A stretch of 62,385 nucleotides of DNA, from assembly GCA_026395555.1 (NCBI GenBank), contig JAPLYO010000009.1:1-62385 (forward strand). Direction: 5' to 3'. Source of the stretch: Candidatus Peregrinibacteria bacterium. Lineage in GTDB: Bacteria > Patescibacteriota > Gracilibacteria > UBA1369 > UBA12463. Each line of letters begins with the position of its first letter. The stretch's first letter is position 1. Positions 14,172-23,105 of the stretch are shown here, piece by piece. The position numbers and the translations under genes were made by a program. The notes beneath the pieces were generated by a model that was not told where the DNA came from, ran no database searches, and saw only the letters and a list, made by a program, of their open reading frames with translations.

Positions 14172-16166
14172 ATGGGAAACGGAGCCCCGTCAGAAGGTAA
14201 CTACCGAGAAGAGTCCTCAAAATATCAAGACCTCATTCCTATTATTGAGAGCCACGATGCATTGGTGCACGAATACTATGAATCAATGAGGCTGTTCGAG
14301 GGTCTCAACCCTGCGATTGTGGGGGTTGATACTCTACATAAATTCCAAAAGATTTTTTTCGAAGAAAAAGAAAAAAAACAAAGTTCATTTGACTTGGAAA
14401 GCGTAGATCGCTCGTCATTCACAGATGACGTTTGTGATGTACTTGGATCGCGCAATCCAGACATCTACAGCGCTATGCCAGACCTGAAATCAGTCATTAG
14501 AAACCGGTCATCCCTCGATGACAGGCAGTATGAGGATTATACAAAGAGGGAGATGGCTTTTATCCGAAGCATGCCATTCTGGGCTCGGTATTCGAAATTG
14601 AAAAAGTTAGAAGAGGAAAATGGAAAGAGAAATACGTCCAAAAAGGAGGTGCGCGAAAAGGTTGCTGTATTTCTTCGTCAAAAACAAGAAGGAGTGAGAG
14701 TAGTAGGAGAAAAGGTGGCGCAGGTTCATATATTGCTTAAAAGAACCCATAAACTTCAGGAGATTTTAGCTCCATTGAGCGATTTTACGGATCGTCAAAA
14801 AATGCTTGCACGTAGCGCACTTGTTCATCTTAGGAGCGCTTTGCATGATTCAAATAAATCGTCAAAAGAGGCATTTGACGGCGCATATGAGCGTGTTGAG
14901 CGCTCGCTTAACTTCGAGAAAATACTGAAACACATACAAACAGAGATTGAGAAGATAGAGGTCGAGATGGAAGAAAAGGTAATTTCCCGTCGCACGAAAC
15001 TTCGCGGAGTGTTGATACTCATTCAATCAATGGGCGGTAGCCAAGAAGGCATTGCCGAAACGGCGCAGCGATATCGTGAAATGGAGGGAGAAATTCAGAA
15101 AGAGTACGAGAGAGTAAAGGAAAAACTTATGCAGCTCAAGGACGTAATTTCTTCTGGAGGGCAGAGCCCTGATGCGTATCAGGAAAATGTTGAGGGTGTA
15201 GCTGAGTACGTTTCTAGTGGAGGTGCGTCGTTTGCCATTCTTCAGGAATTTAATCGCCTCATCGCTGAGCTAGATAAGCTTACGGAAGAGCTCGAGTCAC
15301 ATATGAATATTCCGAAGAAGCGTTTGGGCGGGCCAGCAGATGTACTCGCACTTTCGCACGAAGAAGATGCGGAAGACTCTGATGATGAGATTCAGGAAAT
15401 GTGCAGGGGTATGATTAAGAATCGTTATCATGTCACCCCGGATGAGATGTCGAAAATCGACGTACTCTTCTCTCGTGCCGCATATGAGGATGCCGTTGCA
15501 GTAGCGAAGGAGTTCGATCCGAATGTAAAAATACTGCCGCGTAAAGAGGTATTAAGTGGTATTATTTCTCTCGGCGAGGACATGCTCAAAGAAATAGCAA
15601 AATTTGGAAAACCAACGTTACTTGTAGTTCCACGAACTACTTTTGAACAAAAAGAAGAGGCGATGAATGCTCATAAAAAATATGAGAATCAGGTAGATGG
15701 CTTTGTTTCGACAGATAAGGGAAGCCCATTCCTTGTCATTGCTACGCCAGCTAAAGTATCGATCAGTATTGTCGATGGAGCTCCTCATATGCCACATATC
15801 CCAACCATTCTACCTAACTCGCGTTTCGATCAGAGAAAGCTTAAATTCAAGAAGCACTACCAGGAAAGGGGTATGTGCCTCATCAATGTCCATGAGTACG
15901 TCGTGCTCATGCAGCGATCACTTTATGAATATAAGAAAAGTGGAAATGATGAGGTGTCGAGAGATACTTCAAAAATTCTCGACTTCACTAGGCATGATAA
16001 TAATACTTATACCTGCCTCGATGATCAGTATCTGGGCGCCTCGCCTCGTGTCGCCTTTGGTTGCTTCGGCTCGCTGAATCGCCAGATGTTCTTCTACGCT
16101 AGCGGCGCGGAGCAGACCTTTGCGGACTTGCGTGGGCGACCCTCGATGAAGGTTATGGAGTATTAA
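14172..16166 (+). CDS. Large hypothetical cytoplasmic protein with coiled coil
   Basis: 664 residues, not recognised. The first half is helical and charged, with long heptad-like stretches (about 150-400) rich in Lys and Glu. An acidic linker (HEEDAEDSDDE, about 395) leads to a C-terminal alpha/beta domain (about 410-664) containing KPTLLVVPRTTF and MCLINVHEYVVLMQRSLYEY. There is no signal peptide or membrane helix. The gene lies between repeat copies B and C, so it may be a horizontally gained unit. A similar coiled-coil-plus-domain plan is seen in the 616-residue gene at 51867, but I cannot show homology by eye. Confidence 0.6.
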   Translation: MGNGAPSEGNYREESSKYQDLIPIIESHDALVHEYYESMRLFEGLNPAIVGVDTLHKFQKIFFEEKEKKQSSFDLESVDRSSFTDDVCDVLGSRNPDIYSAMPDLKSVIRNRSSLDDRQYEDYTKREMAFIRSMPFWARYSKLKKLEEENGKRNTSKKEVREKVAVFLRQKQEGVRVVGEKVAQVHILLKRTHKLQEILAPLSDFTDRQKMLARSALVHLRSALHDSNKSSKEAFDGAYERVERSLNFEKILKHIQTEIEKIEVEMEEKVISRRTKLRGVLILIQSMGGSQEGIAETAQRYREMEGEIQKEYERVKEKLMQLKDVISSGGQSPDAYQENVEGVAEYVSSGGASFAILQEFNRLIAELDKLTEELESHMNIPKKRLGGPADVLALSHEEDAEDSDDEIQEMCRGMIKNRYHVTPDEMSKIDVLFSRAAYEDAVAVAKEFDPNVKILPRKEVLSGIISLGEDMLKEIAKFGKPTLLVVPRTTFEQKEEAMNAHKKYENQVDGFVSTDKGSPFLVIATPAKVSISIVDGAPHMPHIPTILPNSRFDQRKLKFKKHYQERGMCLINVHEYVVLMQRSLYEYKKSGNDEVSRDTSKILDFTRHDNNTYTCLDDQYLGASPRVAFGCFGSLNRQMFFYASGAEQTFADLRGRPSMKVMEY

Positions 16167-16190
16167 CGTTTGAACTTTAGCTCCTCCTTT

Positions 16191-16229
16191 AGTCCAGCCA
16201 AAAGGTTCTAAACCACAAGCTCAGCCAAC
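16191..16229. repeat. Dispersed hairpin repeat, copy C
   Basis: agtccagccaaaaggttcta followed by aaccacaagctcagccaac. The ggtt/aacc hairpin is intact and the last 13 bases are identical to copy B. It touches the stop codon of the minus-strand gene at 16229. Confidence 0.5.
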
Positions 16230-17038
16230 TAAACTTTTGTGAGTCGTGTTACGATGAGATTTTTTTCTTGAATTTGTTCGTGAACATCCACTTGCCAATC
16301 TCCTCTTGTAGCTGCCATCACTGTTTCAATTCGGTTCCTTGAAGATTCGATTACATCTTTTGCAGTTTTGAGATGAGGTCGATCTATAATGAGCACATTT
16401 CTTTCTTTACCCTGGAGGAGCTTTAGTACCACTGCTAGATGATCGTCTTCTGTTCTCAATCTTGGTTCATGTGGAAGGTGGGAGCTTTGTGCGACTTCAT
16501 AATCAATATTTACATTTGGAGCTCTGGCTTCGCCTGGAAGCGAAAGGCCTGTGTCAATAAGCGTTACTTGTTTTGTCGGAGGAAGTGAAATTTCAGAAGA
16601 AAAAGGATGAATCATGGTCTGGACATGCTCGATCTGATCTCTTCTTACGTAGAGCTCCTGGGCGATTGCCCTATAATTTATCTTAGTATGCGAATCAAGA
16701 AGATATGTTTTTTGTAATTTCTTCGATGCGAGAAGGGCTAAAGGTACGAGCGCGAGACCACTGAAAATGTCGAGAATTTCTTTCGTTCCACTTTCATCAA
16801 GTATTCTTTTTATTTCTTCATATATCGCACGTTGATTATCAAATAAATTTTTTATTCTTGCGAATTTTCCTTTCATTCTTGCCGTAGCCTCTTCTAGTGC
16901 GACTCTTTTTCCGAGCTGTCCCAGCTGTTGCAATTCCGGTCTAGTATCCCGAAAATGTCTGGCCATTTCATTCGTAAGAACGGTTCTATGTGCCTGTATG
17001 GTTCGTTCAAAGCCTGTATCGGGAAGCACTGTTTTCAT
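16229..17038 (-). CDS. Methyltransferase-like hypothetical protein
   Basis: 269 residues from ATG 17038 (MKTVLPD). A longer start at 17089 would add a Tyr/Ile-rich stretch translated from AT-rich leader and is unlikely. The middle part, KEILDIFSGLALVPLALLA followed by KTYLLD, resembles the first two strands of a Rossmann methyltransferase (strand-loop-helix, then an acidic strand end), though the loop lacks the normal GxGxG. The N-terminal third is helical. It is probably cytoplasmic. Substrate and activity are unknown. It is convergent with the 664-residue gene and ends inside repeat copy C. Confidence 0.5.
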   Translation of the reverse strand: MKTVLPDTGFERTIQAHRTVLTNEMARHFRDTRPELQQLGQLGKRVALEEATARMKGKFARIKNLFDNQRAIYEEIKRILDESGTKEILDIFSGLALVPLALLASKKLQKTYLLDSHTKINYRAIAQELYVRRDQIEHVQTMIHPFSSEISLPPTKQVTLIDTGLSLPGEARAPNVNIDYEVAQSSHLPHEPRLRTEDDHLAVVLKLLQGKERNVLIIDRPHLKTAKDVIESSRNRIETVMAATRGDWQVDVHEQIQEKNLIVTRLTKV

Positions 17039-17165
17039 AAGAAATTTTATGTGGATGTATAATATAAAATAATATATTTTTTTAGTCAAATATAAAGCTG
17101 AAGTTACTTGTTCTACTGGATTTTCAGCCTTTTAATTTTCTCCGTGTCTAGTGTATGCTTCCGGC

Positions 17166-18821
17166 ATGAAGGTTATATGTGAAATATCTGGACGTCCTTT
17201 TGAAGTCTCGGGTCATGAAATGAGCTTGAGAGAGAAGTTTGGATTTGGCGATGGTGCTCCTAAGATTTTGCCAAAATATCGTTTTCAGTACCTGGGTGCC
17301 TTCTGGCCTCAGTGGAATTTGCATAAGAGAAAGTGCGACAAGACTGGCGAGCCAATAATATCTGTTTTTCGTCCGGATTGTGTTTATCCTGTATGGAAAA
17401 GAGATACGTGGATTGAAAGTAGCAATCCTCCCTCGAGAGATTTTGATCCAACACGGCCGTTTTTTGACCAGGCTTGGGATTTGTTTCAAAAATGTCCCAT
17501 ACCACACGTTTTCGGAAACAATAACCAAAATTGTGAATATGCTGATGATTGGTATTACAGCAAAAACTGTTACTTATGCCATTCCGGTGCCAATAATGAA
17601 GACTGCTATTATTCTTATGAATCTGATCGCTGTAAGGATATTTATTACGGTGTTTCTACGTTCGATTCAGAGTTGTGTTACGACCTAATAGCTTCGGCGA
17701 ACTGCTTTAATAGTTTGTTTTTATTGGATTGCAAAAATGTCAGCGATTCTGCCTTTATGTACGATTGTCGCGATTGCAGCGATTCTCTTTTTTGCTCCAA
17801 TCTTCGCAACAAGCGTTATTGTTTTGCTAATGAGCAGCTTACAAAAGAAGAGTTTGAAGAACGAAAGGCGCAGTGGGATTTTACCTCTCATGAAACATAC
17901 GAAAAGGCAAAAGATTTTTTCAATGAGATGATGGTTAATAGGGCATGGCTTAGAGCTTTGCAGATTGATAAGTCGGAGGATTGTTCAGGTAATTTTATAC
18001 GAGAATCCAAGGACTGTGAGAATTGTTATCTGCTTTCGCGACATGAGAATTGCGCTAATGATTGCTTTTCCGGACCGGACGCCAAGTCAACGTTGGATTC
18101 GCTGGGGACGCTGGGTGGTGAACTTGTCTTTATGACTTCATTGCCGGTTTATTCGTACTATGCGACTTTTTCTTTTAGCGTATCGCATTGCAAATTCGTA
18201 GAATACTGCGCGAATCTTCAGAATTGTCAGTATTGCTTTGGCTGCTGCGGTTTAGTGAACAAAAAATATTGTATTTTTAACAAACAATATTCTAAGGATG
18301 AGTATGAAATTTTGCGTGAGAAAATAATTTCTCATATGAAAAAGACCGGTGAATGGGGAAATTTCTTCCCCGGGTATTTTGCTCCAAATCCTTACGAGGA
18401 AAGTTTTTCAGGATTTCACTTTCCCGTCGATAAACCAAGTGATCTTGGATTTAGAGAAGGGGATTCAGTTGAGAGAAGTAGTGTCAAAACTGCAGAAATC
18501 GAGGTCATCTCGGATACGTATAGTGAGTTAGATTCTGGGAAAGAAAAATGGCTTACTGAACAGATTTTCTGGGATGAATCGTATAGGAGATCTTTCCGAA
18601 TTACCAAGAAAGATATTGATTTTGCGAAAAAAATAAAAGGACCTCTGCCTCACAATTATTATGTTCATCACCTGCAAGATAATTTTTCATGGATGCCATT
18701 CAATGGCGAACTTCGCGATACTGTTTGTGCGAAATCTGGCAAAAAAATAAAGACTAATTGGCCAGAAAAGTTTGATGGAAGAATTTTATGTGAAGATGAA
18801 TATTTGAAGGTAGTGAAGTGA
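17166..18821 (+). CDS. Cysteine-rich repeat protein of a CPR-type family
   Basis: 551 residues from ATG 17166. Both ends carry zinc-finger-like CxxSG modules (CEISGRPFEVSG at the start with CDKTGEPI about 50 residues later, and CAKSGKKIKTNWP near the end). The middle (about 110-230 and 275-400) has regularly placed Cys every 7-12 residues in 'NCY', 'DCYY' and 'CKDIYYG' units, like rungs of a beta-helix with an aligned Cys ladder. There is no signal peptide, so reduced cytoplasmic thiols or metal binding are more likely than disulfides. Function unknown. The stop is TGA, confirming code 11. Confidence 0.65.
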   Translation: MKVICEISGRPFEVSGHEMSLREKFGFGDGAPKILPKYRFQYLGAFWPQWNLHKRKCDKTGEPIISVFRPDCVYPVWKRDTWIESSNPPSRDFDPTRPFFDQAWDLFQKCPIPHVFGNNNQNCEYADDWYYSKNCYLCHSGANNEDCYYSYESDRCKDIYYGVSTFDSELCYDLIASANCFNSLFLLDCKNVSDSAFMYDCRDCSDSLFCSNLRNKRYCFANEQLTKEEFEERKAQWDFTSHETYEKAKDFFNEMMVNRAWLRALQIDKSEDCSGNFIRESKDCENCYLLSRHENCANDCFSGPDAKSTLDSLGTLGGELVFMTSLPVYSYYATFSFSVSHCKFVEYCANLQNCQYCFGCCGLVNKKYCIFNKQYSKDEYEILREKIISHMKKTGEWGNFFPGYFAPNPYEESFSGFHFPVDKPSDLGFREGDSVERSSVKTAEIEVISDTYSELDSGKEKWLTEQIFWDESYRRSFRITKKDIDFAKKIKGPLPHNYYVHHLQDNFSWMPFNGELRDTVCAKSGKKIKTNWPEKFDGRILCEDEYLKVVK

Positions 18822-18844
18822 GATAGTTGATATAATTTTTGTAT

Positions 18845-19561
18845 ATGCCCCACTCTGAACTCTATACATTGCAGCAGGAAGTTCGTTCGCTGGGAACGAA
18901 GGAGAGGGCGAAGAATTCGGTGTGGTTTTTTAAGACGGGAAAGGGGCAGTATGGGGAGGGGGATGTGTTTATTGGCGTGACAACGCCTTCGTTGAGGAAG
19001 GTTGCGAGAGCGTATGGGCATCTGTCGGTTGTGGATATTGAGGCATTGTTGCATTCGCCGGAGCATGAGTTTCGGCTTTTGGCTCTCTATATTTTGGTTG
19101 GTCAGTTTCAGAAGGCGAAAAGCGATGAGGTGCGCGAAACGATATATGATTTGTATCTCGCGAACACGCAGTGGATTAATAACTGGGATTTGGTTGATTC
19201 GAGTGCTGGATATATCGTGGGGGAGTTTCTCAAAAATCGTCCTAAGAAAATACTCACAACACTCGCTCATTCGAAGTCCTTGTGGGAGCGACGAATAGCC
19301 ATTATTTCGACGTTTGCTTATATCAAAAATGGAGATGCCACGGATGCGCTCGGAATCGCGCGAATACTTTTGCATGATTCTCACGACTTGATACAAAAGG
19401 CTGTCGGCTGGATGCTGCGAGAAGTGGGGAAGCGATGTAATGAAAAATCTGAGCTCCAGTTCCTCGATGAGCATTACAAAACTATGCCGAGAACGATGCT
19501 TCGATATGCGATTGAGCGGCTTTCTGAGGAGCAGAGGAAACACTACATGTCGAAACGTTGA
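18845..19561 (+). CDS. AlkD-like DNA alkylation repair protein
   Basis: 238 residues from ATG 18845, chosen because a TATAAT box (18831-18836) lies only eight bases upstream. The protein is all-helical, with the HEAT-like repeats of the AlkD family. Active-site landmarks are present: W114 and D118 in NNWDLVDSS (cf. Trp109/Asp113 of Bacillus AlkD) and R149/R150 in LWERRIAII. Family members excise positively charged alkylated bases such as N3- and N7-alkylpurines without flipping them. It is monocistronic, with probable leaderless expression. Confidence 0.85.
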   Translation: MPHSELYTLQQEVRSLGTKERAKNSVWFFKTGKGQYGEGDVFIGVTTPSLRKVARAYGHLSVVDIEALLHSPEHEFRLLALYILVGQFQKAKSDEVRETIYDLYLANTQWINNWDLVDSSAGYIVGEFLKNRPKKILTTLAHSKSLWERRIAIISTFAYIKNGDATDALGIARILLHDSHDLIQKAVGWMLREVGKRCNEKSELQFLDEHYKTMPRTMLRYAIERLSEEQRKHYMSKR

Positions 19562-19622
19562 TTTTGCGCCGATGGTTTTTTGAGGTACTATCTAGCAAAG
19601 ATATCCTTTTATTTATTATAGT

Positions 19623-20015
19623 ATGAATAAAGTTACGCATTTTGAATTTCCATGGGATGATAAGGAGAGGGCGAAGTCTTTTTATCAAAATGTCTTTGAT
19701 TGGAAGCCGTTTGAGTGGGAGCAGTTTGGTTATACGAGTTGGCAGACCGGAGCGGTTGATGCGAAAATGCAGCCTATTGAATCGGGTTTTATTAATGGTG
19801 GTTCCAGTAAGCGTGATCCTAGCATGCCTTACCCGATGTTTTATGTTGATGTCGCGGATATTGACGTAGCATTGCAGAAAATTGTAGAGAACGGTGGTGC
19901 GGTCGTACGTGGAAAAACTCCATTAGGAGAAAATGGAGCCATGGGTTTCTTGGCTTGGTTCAAGGATTCCGAGGGGAATATTCTTGGCATGTCGCAGTAC
20001 AATAAGCCGGAATAG
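19623..20015 (+). CDS. VOC / glyoxalase-fold protein
   Basis: 130 residues. It opens with THFEFPWDDKERAKSFYQNVFDWK, the typical first beta-alpha unit of the vicinal-oxygen-chelate fold, and ends with WFKDSEGNILGMSQ, the last metal-bearing strand, where Glu would be a ligand. The middle PMFYVDVADIDVALQKI is the second module. Such proteins range from glyoxalases to antibiotic-binding proteins; this short single-domain type is usually a stress-related enzyme of unknown substrate. It is monocistronic, with no signal peptide. Confidence 0.8.
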   Translation: MNKVTHFEFPWDDKERAKSFYQNVFDWKPFEWEQFGYTSWQTGAVDAKMQPIESGFINGGSSKRDPSMPYPMFYVDVADIDVALQKIVENGGAVVRGKTPLGENGAMGFLAWFKDSEGNILGMSQYNKPE

Positions 20016-20057
20016 ATACGGCATACTTAGCATACTATTGTTTATTGCATGGTTATC

Positions 20058-20618
20058 ATGACAAAAAATACACTGAATCCAAAACAGAAAGAGGAGCTTC
20101 TCAAGGTGCTGAAAGTTCGGTTTGAGAAGAATAGGAAGCTTCACGAGGGGCTTGGGTGGGCCAAGGTAGAGGTGAGGCTTAGTGTTGATGCCGGGAAGCT
20201 GTGGTCGCTCAGTGAGATGGAGAGGACGGGTGGTGAGCCGGATGTTATCGGGTATGACAAGAAGACGGGTGAGTATCTATTTTGTGACTGCTCACAGGAG
20301 ACCCCGAAGGATCGTAGGAGTGTTTGCTATGATCGCGAGGCGCTGGAGTCGCGTAAGGAGCATAAGCCAAAAAATAGTGCTATGGATATGGCTGAGAGTA
20401 TGGGCATTGAGCTCTTAAGTGAAGTGCAATATCGGGAGCTGCAGACGCTCGGGGATTTCGATATGAAGACGTCGAGCTGGGTTGCAACGCCTTCTCGCGT
20501 GAGGAAGCTCGGAGGTGCGCTCTTTTGCGATCGTCGTTACGATACGGTTTTTGTGTATCATAATGGTGCTGAATCGTACTATGCCGTGAGGGGATTTCGA
20601 GGCTTACTAAGGGTTTAG
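20058..20618 (+). CDS. DUF4256 family protein
   Basis: 186 residues from ATG 20058 (an upstream in-frame ATG at 20049 adds three). The pattern KQKEELLKVLKVRFEKN, GGEPDVIGYDKKTGEY, DCSQETPKDRRSVCYD and GALFCDRRYDTVFVYHNGA matches the conserved DUF4256 family, which has no known function. It is cytoplasmic. The two Cys and several His/Asp residues could make a metal site, but this is speculation. It stands alone between the VOC gene and the Fic gene. Confidence 0.75.
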   Translation: MTKNTLNPKQKEELLKVLKVRFEKNRKLHEGLGWAKVEVRLSVDAGKLWSLSEMERTGGEPDVIGYDKKTGEYLFCDCSQETPKDRRSVCYDREALESRKEHKPKNSAMDMAESMGIELLSEVQYRELQTLGDFDMKTSSWVATPSRVRKLGGALFCDRRYDTVFVYHNGAESYYAVRGFRGLLRV

Positions 20619-20684
20619 CTATTTTAGCTTTACATTCGTCCAATATTCGTCTATTATTAGTCCAGTAGATTATATCTTTTTTTA

Positions 20685-21716
20685 ATGTTTGAGCCAAAAT
20701 ATGTCATTTCCGAAAGACTTCTAGATAATATACGGAAAATTACCGTTATTACCACGGAATTGAACTTTAGAAAATTTTCAAAAGTTGTGCTCGTGGAAAT
20801 GGAGCGGCATGCTCGAGAGGTCTCTGCTTATTCATCTACAAGCATTGAGGGGAATCCGCTTCCGCTCACTGACGTGAAGAGAATTCTTAAAAATACTCCT
20901 CAAAGCATTAGAGATAGCGAGAGGGAAGTTTTGAATTACAATAAAATTCTCGTTTATCTGAATGAATTATTGAGCTCAGGACAATTAAAAATGAGCATTG
21001 CGCTTATTTTGAAGATTCAGAAAAATATTACCGATAAACTCCTTATTCCATTACAAAGTGGTCATTTTAGAAAAGAACCCGTCGTCGTTCATAATCCAAA
21101 GATTGGAAAGGTTGTCTATTTACCGCCGGATTACAAGGATGTTGAGTCGTTGATGCATGAGCTGATTGATTTTATCACCCATAGTGCCGGAAAAATTGAC
21201 CCTCTTATACTAGCTGGAATTTTTCATAAGCAATTTGTAGTTATCCATCCTTTTGTTGACGGTAATGGTCGTACAGCCAGGCTTGCTACAAAGGTGCTTT
21301 TGGCTTCAATGGGGCTTAATACTTTCAATCTTTTTAGTTTTGAAAATTATTATAATCAAAATGTGAGTAGATATTTTGAGGAAGTCGGCTTGATTGGAAA
21401 TTATTATGACCTAGAGGGAAAAATTGATTTTACCCATTGGCTTGAGTATTTTACAGATGGCATTATTGATGAACTATTGCGAGTGAAAAAGATTTTGGAA
21501 ACTGCTTCCATGAATCCAGGAGTGGACCTCAGGACTCACCATCAAAAGATCATTAGTTATCTGGAAAAGTATGGTTACATTGACGATTCGAAATATTCTA
21601 AGCTAACAAAAAGAGCGAAATCCACGCGTAATCTCGATTTTAATAAAATGATCGACCTTGATATAATTGAAAGGTTCGGACAAGGAAAGAATACCTATTA
21701 TAAATTAAAGAGCTAA
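20685..21716 (+). CDS. Fic family AMP-transferase
   Basis: 343 residues. The Fic signature HPFVDGNGRTAR (about 191-202) is intact, with the catalytic His and the phosphate-binding DGNGR. An N-terminal S-T-S-I-E-G-N (51-57) matches the inhibitory-helix motif (S/T-x3-E-G/N), so the enzyme should be autoinhibited through its own Glu55. The C-terminal 70 residues look like a winged helix. Such class II Fic proteins AMPylate, or occasionally otherwise modify, host proteins, often themselves. It is followed eight nt later by a membrane protein gene that may be co-transcribed. Confidence 0.9.
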   Translation: MFEPKYVISERLLDNIRKITVITTELNFRKFSKVVLVEMERHAREVSAYSSTSIEGNPLPLTDVKRILKNTPQSIRDSEREVLNYNKILVYLNELLSSGQLKMSIALILKIQKNITDKLLIPLQSGHFRKEPVVVHNPKIGKVVYLPPDYKDVESLMHELIDFITHSAGKIDPLILAGIFHKQFVVIHPFVDGNGRTARLATKVLLASMGLNTFNLFSFENYYNQNVSRYFEEVGLIGNYYDLEGKIDFTHWLEYFTDGIIDELLRVKKILETASMNPGVDLRTHHQKIISYLEKYGYIDDSKYSKLTKRAKSTRNLDFNKMIDLDIIERFGQGKNTYYKLKS

Positions 21717-21723
21717 TATCCCT

Positions 21724-22170
21724 ATGAAGAAAAACTACCTGAAAATTATTATCTATTCTCTCGTGATAACAGGTGTGGGTGTTTTTGTGATAGATTATTT
21801 TTCGCATTTGGTGTTCTCGGATCCCATGGAGACGGTGCCGTATTTTTTGACGAAGGCGGCTCTATATTTTGTTTTTTCTCTTCTCTTTTTATCTTTTGTT
21901 GATCTGAAGAATAAGCGGTTTTTGAAGGTATTCATTGCTGGAGTCGTCGTGTCGTTGCTGTGGGGATTTTATTATAATATTCTTCCTGCTGTGATGGACT
22001 CGGTCTTCAATATTGATTTTTATCCGTTTGGAATTGTCTTGAGTGGATTAACGTTCTTGGGAATGGGACTCCTTGGAACCGGTGTGGCCTTCGGAGTTGT
22101 TCACACGGCGGCATTTGTCGGTGGATATTATGTGACTGTTTTGATTGAGAGAATTATGAGACGTCGTTAA
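21724..22170 (+). CDS. Small polytopic membrane protein
   Basis: 148 residues, mostly hydrophobic, with four predicted membrane helices (about 6-28, 40-62, 70-92, 102-140) and a basic C-terminus (ERIMRRR) that should face the cytoplasm. Not recognised. It starts eight nt after the Fic stop and is followed 21 nt later by another membrane protein, so the two form a likely unit. Transport or channel-like function is possible but not shown. Confidence 0.65.
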   Translation: MKKNYLKIIIYSLVITGVGVFVIDYFSHLVFSDPMETVPYFLTKAALYFVFSLLFLSFVDLKNKRFLKVFIAGVVVSLLWGFYYNILPAVMDSVFNIDFYPFGIVLSGLTFLGMGLLGTGVAFGVVHTAAFVGGYYVTVLIERIMRRR

Positions 22171-22190
22171 TATCGTGTAATTTTATTCCC

Positions 22191-22532
22191 ATGACTCTCA
22201 ACCTACTGTTCCTCGTTTATATCCTCACCATTGTGCTTGTCAGGGGCGTTCTTTGGTTTTATCCTAAACACGCTCCAACGATAGGTGGGTTTCAGATGCA
22301 TCATTATATGCATGGGTTGGGACTGATCGTGCTGTATTTTTTTATTCCATGGCCTGTGCTTTTGGCTGTAGGATCGGCTCTTGTCGTGGATGAGGTTCCT
22401 TTGTTTTTCATGTTCAAAGGATGGAACTGGCCCGATAATCATTGGAAACAGTACCACTCTTGGCAGTCCGTGGTGTGGATTGTGGTTATTACGCTGTGTA
22501 TTGACGTTGTCACTACATATATGTTATACTAG
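22191..22532 (+). CDS. Small membrane protein with conserved-looking His residues
   Basis: 113 residues with three to four membrane helices. Between them lie MHHYMHG (about 35-41), VVDEVPLFF and PDNHWKQYHSWQ (about 83-94), giving a cluster of His, Asp and Glu near the membrane surface that could bind a metal. Not recognised. The end of the gene holds the promoter of the downstream toxin-antitoxin pair (22501-22530), so its stop overlaps that promoter's -10 box. Confidence 0.6.
   Translation: MTLNLLFLVYILTIVLVRGVLWFYPKHAPTIGGFQMHHYMHGLGLIVLYFFIPWPVLLAVGSALVVDEVPLFFMFKGWNWPDNHWKQYHSWQSVVWIVVITLCIDVVTTYMLY
22501..22530 (+). promoter_or_regulatory. Sigma-70 promoter of the toxin-antitoxin operon
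   Basis: TTGACG (22501-22506), an 18-bp spacer and TATACT (22525-22530), within the 3' end of the upstream membrane protein gene, 27 bp before the antitoxin ATG. Confidence 0.6.
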
Positions 22533-22556
22533 CTATAGTTTCATAATTATATTTAT

Positions 22557-22835
22557 ATGGCTACTGTGCAAATTCGTATTGATGAGAAAACGAAAAAATC
22601 TGCAAAGAAGATTTTGGATGAAGTGGGGCTTGATATGAGCTCTGCTATCAAACTTTATTTTAATCAAATAACTATTCGCCAGGGAATTCCTTTTCAGATT
22701 CTTACTGAAAATGGATTAACTCTCGATCAGGAAAAGCAAATCCAAAAGGCTTCAGCTGAGTCAAAGAAGGGTGTTAATGTGACTAAATCTATGAATGCCA
22801 AAGACGCTCTGGCGTATTTAAAGAATCTTGCATGA
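22557..22835 (+). CDS. RelB/DinJ family antitoxin
   Basis: 92 residues. The N-terminus ATVQIRIDEKTKKSAKKILDEVGLDMSSAIKLYFNQI is the ribbon-helix-helix DNA-binding fold of RelB/DinJ antitoxins, and the C-terminal tail would wrap the toxin. The antitoxin binds the operon promoter and neutralises the RelE/YafQ-type toxin encoded next; the genes overlap by 4 nt (ATGA). It is expected to autoregulate through the promoter at 22501-22530. Confidence 0.9.
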   Translation: MATVQIRIDEKTKKSAKKILDEVGLDMSSAIKLYFNQITIRQGIPFQILTENGLTLDQEKQIQKASAESKKGVNVTKSMNAKDALAYLKNLA

Positions 22836-23092
22836 AGATACGTTTTCATAAAAATTTTGAAAAGCATTATAAAAAACTTCAAAAAGAAGACAAGGCGAAG
22901 GTGTTAGCGGCTATCTCGAAATTTAGTGAAAACCCTCTTGATCCAACTCTAAAAAATCATCCATTGCACGGTAGTATCAAGGGAAAACGTTCGTTTTCTG
23001 CTGCGAATGATCTACGAATTATATTTGAAGAGTTCGATGATTACGTACTTGTGATTATGCTTGATGTGGGTTCACATAATCAGATTTACTAA
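22832..23092 (+). CDS. RelE/YafQ family mRNA interferase toxin
   Basis: 86 residues. The small basic fold has KNFEKHYKKLQKEDK at the start, then NPLHGSIKGKRSFSAANDLRI and a closing DVGSHNQIY, the usual YafQ/RelE layout with a C-terminal His and Tyr near the active site. The toxin cuts mRNA on the ribosome. It overlaps the antitoxin by 4 nt, so the two are translationally coupled. Confidence 0.9.
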   Translation: MKIRFHKNFEKHYKKLQKEDKAKVLAAISKFSENPLDPTLKNHPLHGSIKGKRSFSAANDLRIIFEEFDDYVLVIMLDVGSHNQIY

Positions 23093-23105
23093 TATCTTTT
23101 TTTAT

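Noticed and set aside
13964..14220. Minus-strand frames of 63-69 codons over the tRNA-like fragment
   Set aside because: They read antisense to terminator and tRNA-like sequence and carry no motif.
12993..16229. Integron attC sites
   Set aside because: The agccaac ends differ by one base from the RYYYAAC core, the partner core is not seen, and no integron integrase is present.
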